Shown here: positions 35,715 to 40,690 of the stretch, piece after piece | How the letters are laid out: every line of letters starts with the position of its first letter | Position numbering within the stretch: position 1 is the stretch's first letter | Notes under the pieces: generated by a model | The model's database searches: none | What the model was told of the DNA's origin: nothing | What the model saw: only the letters and a program-made list of their open reading frames with translations | Assembly (NCBI GenBank): GCA_016745055.1 | Contig: JADGDF010000018.1 | Location: 1-40,690, forward strand | Source: Thiotrichaceae bacterium | Lineage (GTDB): Bacteria; Pseudomonadota; Gammaproteobacteria; Beggiatoales; Beggiatoaceae | Reading direction: 5' to 3' | DNA: 40,690 nucleotides | Translations under genes and position numbers: made by a program

Positions 35715-36827
35715 ATGTGGTCATCTTGGCAGGAAATAACATTATGGGGCATCTCAGTGTTTGAAATAGTCATGGTCGTTATTATCTTACTGGGTGTTTT
35801 ATTGATTAGTGGTTTTTTTGCTCACTTAGTTATTAAATTAATAGAAAAATTAGTTTTAACCACTCAAACTTCACTAGACAACGAAATTTTAGCAACCTTA
35901 CGCACACCACTAAAGTTTATTTTTGTTGCCACCGCTATTTATTTTACGATTGAATACCTTAATCCCAGTTTGCAAGCCAGTGAATGGTTATCACAAATTA
36001 CTAGGAGCTTTGTTATTTTTACGGTTTTTTGGATTATTTACCGGGTAATGACGCCATTAAGTTTATTTTTTGAAAAAATTGCTGGTTTGATGGGGGATGT
36101 TGATCAAGAACTCGTTCATGCGCTTCGTGATTTATTATTCCGAATAATCAAATTGTTGATTGTATTTACAGGATTAGCCACCCTGTTATACGAATGGGAC
36201 ATTAATATTACTGGATTATTTATCCATATGGGGATTGCTGGCTCAGTTGTTGCGTTTGCAGCCAAAGATACATTGGCTAATTTTTTTGGTTCTTTTGTCA
36301 TTATTTTAGATCGTGCTTTTAAAAAAGGGGATTGGATTATGACCCCTGATATTGAGGGCATCGTTGAGGAAATTGGATCACGAGTTACAAAGGTGAGAAC
36401 ATTTTCCAAAGCATTAGTGACAGTCCCTAATGCAAATTTGGCTAATGCGCCGATTACCAATTGGAGCAAAATGTCAAATCGCCGTATCAAAATGAATTTA
36501 GGATTAAAATATGGCACTTCTCGTGTGCAAGTTGAACATATCATTCAGCGTATAAAAGACTATTTGCACCAACACCCTAACATTGAAACTGATCCCGAAA
36601 AAGTCGTGACTTTAGTTCATTTGACAGAATTTGGGCAAAGCTCAATCAACATTTTATTGTATTATTTTACAAAAACAACTAAATGGCGGGGATGGATGTT
36701 AATTAAAGAAGAAAATATGTTGGAATTTATGAAAATTGTAGAAGAAGAAGGTGCTGCCTTTGCGTTTAACAGCCACAGTATTTATATTGAAAAATTACCA
36801 ACAGAAGAATTCAAGAAAATGCTTTAA
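35715..36827 (+). CDS. MscS-family mechanosensitive ion channel
   Basis: A 370-residue membrane protein. Hydrophobic helices lie near 13-35, 65-85, 92-115 and 138-165. The pore helix and following beta domain carry the MscS signature: LFIHMGIAGSVVAFAAKDTLANFFGSFVIILDRAFKKGD contains the Gly/Ala-rich TM3, followed by DWIM and the VEEIGSRVTKVRTF and VTVPNANLANAPITNW strands. Such channels open on membrane tension and release solutes on osmotic downshock. The ATG at 35715 with GGAG at 35705-35708 is the better start; a TTG at 35703 would overlap the ribosome binding site. tRNA genes follow on the other strand. Confidence 0.9.
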   Translation: MWSSWQEITLWGISVFEIVMVVIILLGVLLISGFFAHLVIKLIEKLVLTTQTSLDNEILATLRTPLKFIFVATAIYFTIEYLNPSLQASEWLSQITRSFVIFTVFWIIYRVMTPLSLFFEKIAGLMGDVDQELVHALRDLLFRIIKLLIVFTGLATLLYEWDINITGLFIHMGIAGSVVAFAAKDTLANFFGSFVIILDRAFKKGDWIMTPDIEGIVEEIGSRVTKVRTFSKALVTVPNANLANAPITNWSKMSNRRIKMNLGLKYGTSRVQVEHIIQRIKDYLHQHPNIETDPEKVVTLVHLTEFGQSSINILLYYFTKTTKWRGWMLIKEENMLEFMKIVEEEGAAFAFNSHSIYIEKLPTEEFKKML

Positions 36828-36831
36828 ATGA

Positions 36832-36909
36832 TGGCGCGCCCGGAGAGATTCGAACTCCCGACCTTCTGGTTCGTAGCCAGACACTCTATCCAAACTGAGC
36901 TACGGGCGC
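36832..36909 (-). tRNA. tRNA-Arg (anticodon ACG)
   Basis: Read on the minus strand, acceptor arms GCGCCCG (36909-36903) and CGGGCGC (36842-36836) pair fully. The anticodon stem-loop CTGG-CTACGAA-CCAG gives anticodon ACG (reads CGU/CGC/CGA after A-to-I editing). The T-arm contains GTTCGAATC. The 3' CCA is encoded (36834-36832). Confidence 0.95.
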
Positions 36910-36922
36910 ATTTTTTAAAATT

Positions 36923-37015
36923 TGGCGGAGAGGGAGGGATTCGAACCCTCGACAGGCGTTTTAGACCTGTGCCTCCTTAGCAGGGAGGTGATTTCAGCCG
37001 CTCATCCACCTCTCC
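36923..37015 (-). tRNA. tRNA-Ser (anticodon GCU)
   Basis: On the minus strand the acceptor is GGAGAGG (37015-37009) paired with CCTCTCC (36933-36927). The anticodon stem-loop CCTCC-CTGCTAA-GGAGG gives GCU, reading AGC/AGU. A long variable arm (ACAGG...CCTGT) is typical of serine tRNAs. The T-arm has GTTCGAATC and CCA is encoded (36925-36923). It is 13 bp upstream of tRNA-Arg on the same strand, so the two are probably cotranscribed. Confidence 0.95.
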
Positions 37016-37262
37016 CCGACAAAAATTAGCTAGTAATTGTATAAATTTGATCGCTAAAATACTAATCAAATTTATTAATGTTAGCAATTTTTATATCAAA
37101 TTGTGGTTAACCTCAAAAAAACCTTTCAAAAAATATTAAATTTAGCAAGCATAAAAAACCTTTAGCTTGTAAACTTGATACGTCACTCTTTATTTGGTAT
37201 GGCTATAAAGGTATACTTGTGTTACTCTTTATGCAACATGAGTTATTTTTGTGACGTTTGAA

Positions 37263-37277
37263 GTAGAAAATACGTAC
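37263..37277 (+). repeat. 15-bp direct repeat, copy 1 (possible operator)
   Basis: GTAGAAAATACGTAC, identical to 38550-38564, with a central TACGTA palindrome. It lies ~360 bp upstream of the regulator gene. The other copy is 52 bp upstream of the small exported peptide gene, so a shared regulatory site is possible. Confidence 0.5.
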
Positions 37278-37512
37278 CTCTTGATACCAACGACCCTTGC
37301 ATTTTCAGCGAAATAGAAAGTTGGTCATAATAATGCTTAGTAGTGTTAAGTTAAGAAGTTGTCATCACTTTTGATAACACTGAATTTTTAAAGTTGGTAC
37401 ACGTTTTAATACTTTAATATTTTGTGAAAATTAATCAATAGTTAAAATTAATTTTTATTTATAAGTATTTAAACATAAAAATTAGTATAGAAACGTTAAA
37501 AATTGATACAAG

Positions 37513-37532
37513 TGTCGTTAGAAATGACGACA
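37513..37532. promoter_or_regulatory. Inverted repeat upstream of the XRE regulator
   Basis: TGTCGT and ACGACA arms around an 8-bp centre (TAGAAATG), ~110 bp before the regulator start. The half-site ACGACA recurs near 37585 and CGACACGACA at 38501-38510, so it could be an autoregulatory operator. This is inference only. Confidence 0.35.
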
Positions 37533-37639
37533 TGATGATAATTCAAACACAATATTAAAAATATGTTTGTTTTCATAGTGATACAACGACATACACTACT
37601 TCCCTAAGTTAAGGAAATATTAATGTGGAGGAACTTTTA

Positions 37640-38473
37640 ATGGTTACACCATATCACCAACTACGTCAAATAAAACATGTGACAGGTTGGTCTCAAGAAC
37701 GCATTGCTCGCGAAACAAATTTAGGTTTAAGGACAATTGGCAGAGTTTATGGGGATCCTACCTACGATCCCACGGAAGTTACTAAACGATTGATTGCTCA
37801 ATTACATAAGAAAATCATCGTTTCTCCTTTTCCTGAATATGTTGATTGGCTATTTGAACGCTATGATTATTGGAAAGAATCCTTAAGTAAGCGTGATTTT
37901 GGCAAAGAGCAAGATACCCTTGAGCACTTACTCCTGAACCATAAAGCTATTGACTCTATGGAGTTAATTGCCTGCAGATTGTGCTGGTTATTAGGTCATA
38001 TTCATTACGATCGCGCTTTTTACCTAAAGAGAAATACTCTGCAATCCGCCATTGCAGCTCAGGAATGGTATCAAAAAGCCTTGGAAATCATTGACCATTT
38101 CAGTGATGAAAGCCTTATCGTACAAAGATATAAAATCCAGCAATGCGTTGTTTCCACGATGTTTAATAGCTGTGAATCAGGTCGTTGCGATAATGAAAAA
38201 ATTCGTCAATGGTTTGCAGACATGAGCTATCTAAATATAGTCCGCTCGGTACTTGATGTCGAGCCTTGGAATTGGGTTGTTGCTAAAAATGGATTGGTTG
38301 CAGCCTCTATTTTACGTCTGCGAGATGAATGTTTATTTTTCTGGAAAGCAATGCAGAAAGTAGATAAACGCTTTAAAGACCTAGATTTCGCGCCTTCTCA
38401 GAAAGATGATTACTGGTCTTCCATCAGTGATGATCCAGACTTGAGTTGGTTTGTTAATTTAGTGAGAAGTTGA
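37640..38473 (+). CDS. XRE-type HTH regulator with helical-repeat domain (RRNPP-like?)
   Basis: A 277-residue cytoplasmic protein. Residues ~4-57 look like an XRE/Cro helix-turn-helix: YHQLRQIKHVTGWSQERIAR then ETNLGLRTIGRVYGDP. The rest is mostly helical; TPR-like character is visible at ~113-170 (LGHIHYDRAFYLK, AIAAQEWYQKALEIIDHFSD). An N-terminal HTH followed by helical repeats is the plan of RRNPP peptide-responsive regulators, but I cannot assign it to a known family. The ATG at 37640 is preceded by GGAGGAAC, a strong site, which favours it over the GTG at 37625. A small exported peptide gene follows 142 bp downstream on the same strand. Repeated CGACA words on both sides suggest self-regulation. 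Confidence 0.7.
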   Translation: MVTPYHQLRQIKHVTGWSQERIARETNLGLRTIGRVYGDPTYDPTEVTKRLIAQLHKKIIVSPFPEYVDWLFERYDYWKESLSKRDFGKEQDTLEHLLLNHKAIDSMELIACRLCWLLGHIHYDRAFYLKRNTLQSAIAAQEWYQKALEIIDHFSDESLIVQRYKIQQCVVSTMFNSCESGRCDNEKIRQWFADMSYLNIVRSVLDVEPWNWVVAKNGLVAASILRLRDECLFFWKAMQKVDKRFKDLDFAPSQKDDYWSSISDDPDLSWFVNLVRS

Positions 38474-38549
38474 TTTTTCCTTTATAAAGTAATTAGTTAG
38501 CGACACGACAAAATACTTTGGCACACTAAGTGCACTTAAGAAATTAACC

Positions 38550-38564
38550 GTAGAAAATACGTAC
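38550..38564 (+). repeat. 15-bp direct repeat, copy 2 (possible operator)
   Basis: The second copy of GTAGAAAATACGTAC, 52 bp upstream of the peptide ATG. Here AATAC is followed by an inverted GTATT 7 bp later (38567-38571), giving a small palindrome that copy 1 lacks. Confidence 0.5.
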
Positions 38565-38615
38565 AGAGTATTCGTCGTTGACGCTAAATAGTTACTAAAA
38601 AAGGAATAATCAATC

Positions 38616-38738
38616 ATGAAAAAATTTGTCTTTGCTTTGAGCATCGTATTAGGTATTTTATTTTCCGCTGCCGCTTCCGCTGATATGGAACGTGTAAGTG
38701 AACCAGAAAAACAAGCAAAAGTACCAAACGACCGTTAG
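38616..38738 (+). CDS. Small exported peptide (40 residues)
   Basis: This is a 40-codon gene. The N-terminal 22 residues are a textbook Sec signal peptide: MKKF, the hydrophobic core VFALSIVLGILF, then SAAASA with an AxA cleavage site. Cleavage would release the 18-residue, highly charged peptide DMERVSEPEKQAKVPNDR. AAAAAGGAA lies 11-15 bases before the ATG and a strong terminator stem follows 30 bp after the stop, so it looks like a complete transcription unit. It resembles no protein I know. Its place beside the HTH/helical-repeat regulator suggests a secreted signal, but a small periplasmic stress peptide is an equally simple reading. Confidence 0.7.
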   Translation: MKKFVFALSIVLGILFSAAASADMERVSEPEKQAKVPNDR

Positions 38739-38768
38739 TCATTACGTTATTTTCAAAATATTTTGCAT

Positions 38769-38799
38769 AAAAAAAAGGGGAAATAATTCTCCTTTTTTT
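38769..38799. terminator. Rho-independent terminator after the peptide gene
   Basis: GGGGAA (38777-38782) and TTCTCC (38787-38792) pair (one G-T) around ATAA, extended by A6-8 on the left and T7 (38793-38799) on the right. It has the form of a strong, possibly two-way, terminator. Confidence 0.85.
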
Positions 38800-38879
38800 A
38801 TGAATAGTATTTAAGGCCACTCTTTTATTTCAAGGTGATTTTCAACACAGTAGTAATTGCAGAATAATTCAAGCAAACG

Positions 38880-38897
38880 TTCTAACGCCCGTTAGAA
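38880..38897. repeat. Perfect palindrome TTCTAACG-CC-CGTTAGAA
   Basis: Eight-base arms, TTCTAACG and CGTTAGAA, separated by CC. The size suits a dimeric regulator operator, but no promoter or start codon lies close by. A related word, TTCTAACGTTA, occurs at ~40632. Confidence 0.45.
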
Positions 38898-39059
38898 TAC
38901 CTAACTTTAAGTATCTAGCTAAACATTGTTTTGAGTAACCAATGTTACGCAAGATAATTCTAGTAAGATAATCACTCTGACTCAATTACCCCATTCTCCT
39001 CATTTACAACGAAACGTGGAAACTCTTTTGCTTTATTTAATGAAATAATCTGTTATGGA

Positions 39060-39090
39060 TATTGTTCCCAAACAAAGTTTGGGAACAATA
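39060..39090. repeat. Perfect 14-bp hairpin with AAA loop
   Basis: TATTGTTCCCAAAC (39060-39073) and GTTTGGGAACAATA (39077-39090) are perfectly complementary around a 3-base loop. A-rich sequence follows on the plus strand with no T-run, so this is not a typical plus-strand terminator. Hairpins built on GTTCCCAA...TTGGGAAC are common dispersed repeats in cyanobacteria and large sulfur bacteria, from general knowledge. It could also end transcripts of the downstream minus-strand gene. Confidence 0.6.
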
Positions 39091-39194
39091 AATAAAAAAT
39101 TTTCAGAATATATCAACTCTCACAGAGAGTAAATTGCCACATAACTTATGATTTATTGCTTGTCCTGCGTAAATCAGTTGTAAGATAAAAATAT

Positions 39195-40415
39195 TCATTT
39201 TGGCACATCCAAGACTGATGCAAATACTTTAGTACAGATGTCTTTTACAAGAATTTCACCTGCAATCTTATGGCCCTTTTCATTCCAATGCCCAAACCCC
39301 ATGACTGTATTTTTAAATCCATGAAAATATATACCCTCTTTTATCGCAATTTTTTGTAAACGTTCTGCCATAGTTATGACTGGAAATTTGTATTTTTTTC
39401 CGATTGAACGAATTCGGCGTTCAGGATAAAACAAATCTGTTACACCAAATTTTTCCATATATTTCTTTTGTATAGCAATATCAGGGTGAACCTGCTTTCC
39501 TGATGTCAGTGTTGTAAGCACAAAGATTGCATTATGTTCCATGACATTTTGATGGATCAAAGAAAATAACTTTTCAGTAATTAACCAGGCTTCTTTCCAA
39601 ATGGTCGTTTTTGGAAGGGAATAAACGTCTGGCGTTAATCCTGCTTCAGCTATTTTTTCTTTATCTTCTTTTGTCTCATTTTTTTTCTGTTGTTTACTTT
39701 TCCAGGCAACTCTTGCCCTATTTATAATTTCTAGTGTTTTCAAGTGATGAATGCCTTCAAAGAGTAAGTACCTCCTCCAAAGAGTGTGCCACCCAAAGTT
39801 TTGGAAGGAATTGTCGAGTTCTAACTCACCATCCTTCAGTACATAAAATGGACGTAAAGTACTTCGCCACACATGATTTCTCTGCTTGCTCATTAATTCT
39901 CTTGAATTATTTTCTATATCATTACCTGTAAAAACAGCAAGTAAAACCAAATCAGGATTAAATTGCCAAACATGATGCTGTAAAGTTAAAAGTTCTTGTG
40001 CTGTTCCATATCCACTAATTCCAAAATTAAGAACTTCTATTTTTTTGCCTTCAAATGCAGCACAAGTATTAAATTTTTTTTCCATATAACGCCAAAAGGT
40101 ATCTTCTATTGCAACTTGACGAGCTTCGGCAAAGGAGTCTCCTAATACTGCAATTCTAAAAACTTTTGATGGTTTTGCAATGGTGTGCTCGACATCTCGA
40201 TAACCAAAGCTATTAATTTTCAGATAAGCTTCGCCTTCATTGCGATACCAGCCTTCTTTATTGGGTCTTAGGCTTGTACCTCGAAGCTTATCATAAGTAT
40301 CAAAGACAGGATAAGAAATTCCAGCAAAACGTAAAATAATTTCACAAAAAATAAGGCCTACAATAATAGCCACTAATATGGTAAAGATATTTTTAATAAA
40401 ATTTGTTATTCTCAT
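39195..40415 (-). CDS. Membrane-anchored SGNH/GDSL hydrolase
   Basis: A 406-residue protein with one N-terminal membrane helix (IFTILVAIIVGLIFCEIILRFA, about 10-31) and an SGNH hydrolase domain outside the cytoplasm. The catalytic blocks are clear: block I LGDSFAEA with Ser94, block II FGISGYG near 131-137, block III GND at 164-166 and block V HWNEKGH with the catalytic His near 382-386. A charged insertion (SKQQKKNETKEDKEK) lies near 245. Such proteins are esterases or acetyl-transferring enzymes acting on polysaccharides or cell-wall material; the substrate is unknown. The ATG at 40415 lies directly before the membrane helix. Confidence 0.85.
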   Translation of the reverse strand: MRITNFIKNIFTILVAIIVGLIFCEIILRFAGISYPVFDTYDKLRGTSLRPNKEGWYRNEGEAYLKINSFGYRDVEHTIAKPSKVFRIAVLGDSFAEARQVAIEDTFWRYMEKKFNTCAAFEGKKIEVLNFGISGYGTAQELLTLQHHVWQFNPDLVLLAVFTGNDIENNSRELMSKQRNHVWRSTLRPFYVLKDGELELDNSFQNFGWHTLWRRYLLFEGIHHLKTLEIINRARVAWKSKQQKKNETKEDKEKIAEAGLTPDVYSLPKTTIWKEAWLITEKLFSLIHQNVMEHNAIFVLTTLTSGKQVHPDIAIQKKYMEKFGVTDLFYPERRIRSIGKKYKFPVITMAERLQKIAIKEGIYFHGFKNTVMGFGHWNEKGHKIAGEILVKDICTKVFASVLDVPK

Positions 40416-40613
40416 CAGTATTTAGCAAAATTAAATTTAATAACATTGTATAATAAATAACTATAAAATAATTAGTTATTTGCCTTTTCAATTTTAATAT
40501 AATTTTATATGTTGATATAATATTTTCTTTTTAAGGAAGTAAAAAACCATAAATATAAATGTGTATTTTGTTAAAATCTTCTTCATTACTTAATATAACG
40601 CGATACTCGACTT
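40416..40613. other. Very AT-rich intergenic stretch
   Basis: About 200 bp of very AT-rich DNA upstream of the SGNH hydrolase gene, presumably its promoter. No hairpin or coding pattern is visible. Confidence 0.4.
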
Positions 40614-40690
40614 TTAAGCTAAAACAGTTTTTTCTAACGTTAAAGGTTCAATCCCATGTTGAATATTGGCAAACACAGCGATACTATGAG
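40614..40690 (-). CDS. Possible C-terminal end of a gene cut by the window edge
   Basis: The minus-strand frame open from the window edge reads HSIAVFANIQHGIEPLTLEK, then TVLA and a TAA at 40616-40614. The amino-acid pattern looks protein-like, but 24 residues are too few to name a family. It may be a chance frame. Confidence 0.3.
   Translation of the reverse strand, partial: HSIAVFANIQHGIEPLTLEKTVLA

Larger units (their letters stand above)
37016..37639. other. Long regulatory-looking intergenic region before the XRE regulator
   Basis: About 620 bp without a gene, between the tRNAs and the regulator. It contains the 15-bp repeat at 37263-37277, an inverted repeat TGTCGT/ACGACA at 37513-37532 and another ACGACA near 37585-37591. 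The length and repeated CGACA/TGTCG words suggest control sites. GGAGGAAC at 37627-37634 is the strong ribosome binding site of the regulator. Confidence 0.45.
38800..39194. other. Intergenic region with two palindromes
   Basis: About 395 bp without a gene between the peptide terminator and the SGNH hydrolase stop. It holds a perfect 8-bp palindrome (38880-38897) and a perfect 14-bp hairpin (39060-39090), both listed separately. Confidence 0.5.

Noticed and set aside
38614-38820. Minus-strand frame opposite the small exported peptide gene
   Set aside because: It reads through the terminator stem, is Lys/Arg-rich without family pattern, and the plus-strand gene has a signal peptide, ribosome binding site and terminator.

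Overview
The window looks like chromosome of a low-GC sulfur-oxidising gammaproteobacterium of the Thiotrichales/Beggiatoa type. The clues are AT-rich DNA, a sulfur-globule envelope protein, ftsB-ispD-ispF in the gammaproteobacterial order, RseC, NudJ, MurJ and dTDP-rhamnose genes, many two-component and cyclase signalling proteins, and several small hairpin repeats and decayed genes. The genus is an inference from these markers; no rRNA gene is present to confirm it.

Layout. 1-5.1 kb: a membrane-anchored helical-repeat protein, the remnant of a RelE-type toxin, a PAS hybrid histidine kinase, a small P-loop NTPase and a frameshifted DUF190 gene, next to the fluoride channel crcB. 5.6-7.1 kb: ispF, ispD and ftsB on the minus strand. 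7.7-10.9 kb: a dCache histidine kinase and a double-receiver response regulator on the plus strand. 11.7-14.8 kb: rfbB, rseC and murE. 15-22.3 kb: a zinc-ribbon/Ser-Thr kinase/TPR protein and a very large secreted leucine-rich-repeat protein. 22.6-24.8 kb: a receiver plus two tandem class III cyclase domains. 25.1-28.6 kb: a decaying phosphate-scavenging region, with a four-unit Pho box in front of a wrecked phoX, a dead IS5-family element and an apparently intact secreted beta-propeller phytase. 29-35.6 kb: murJ, an orphan ParA, the sulfur-globule protein, rfbD, nudJ, a nitroreductase and two YceI proteins. 35.7-37 kb: an MscS channel and tRNA-Arg(ACG) and tRNA-Ser(GCU). 37.6-38.8 kb: an XRE-type regulator followed by a 40-residue exported peptide. 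39-40.7 kb: a hairpin repeat, an SGNH hydrolase and possibly the end of one more gene.

Most interesting. (1) The regulator at 37640-38473 (HTH plus a probable helical-repeat domain) and the secreted peptide gene at 38616-38738 have the layout of RRNPP-type peptide quorum-sensing pairs, which are best known from Firmicutes. A 15-bp sequence recurs upstream of both genes. (2) The tandem cyclase has lost the transition-state arginine in domain 1 only, so the pair should make one competent and one defective active site, as in mammalian adenylyl cyclases. (3) A complete Pho promoter survives in front of a dead phoX.

Functional links that can be supported: envelope and cell-wall work (murE, murJ, ftsB, rfbB/rfbD, rseC), isoprenoid precursor synthesis (ispD/ispF), phosphate acquisition (phytase, former phoX), sulfur storage, and signal transduction.
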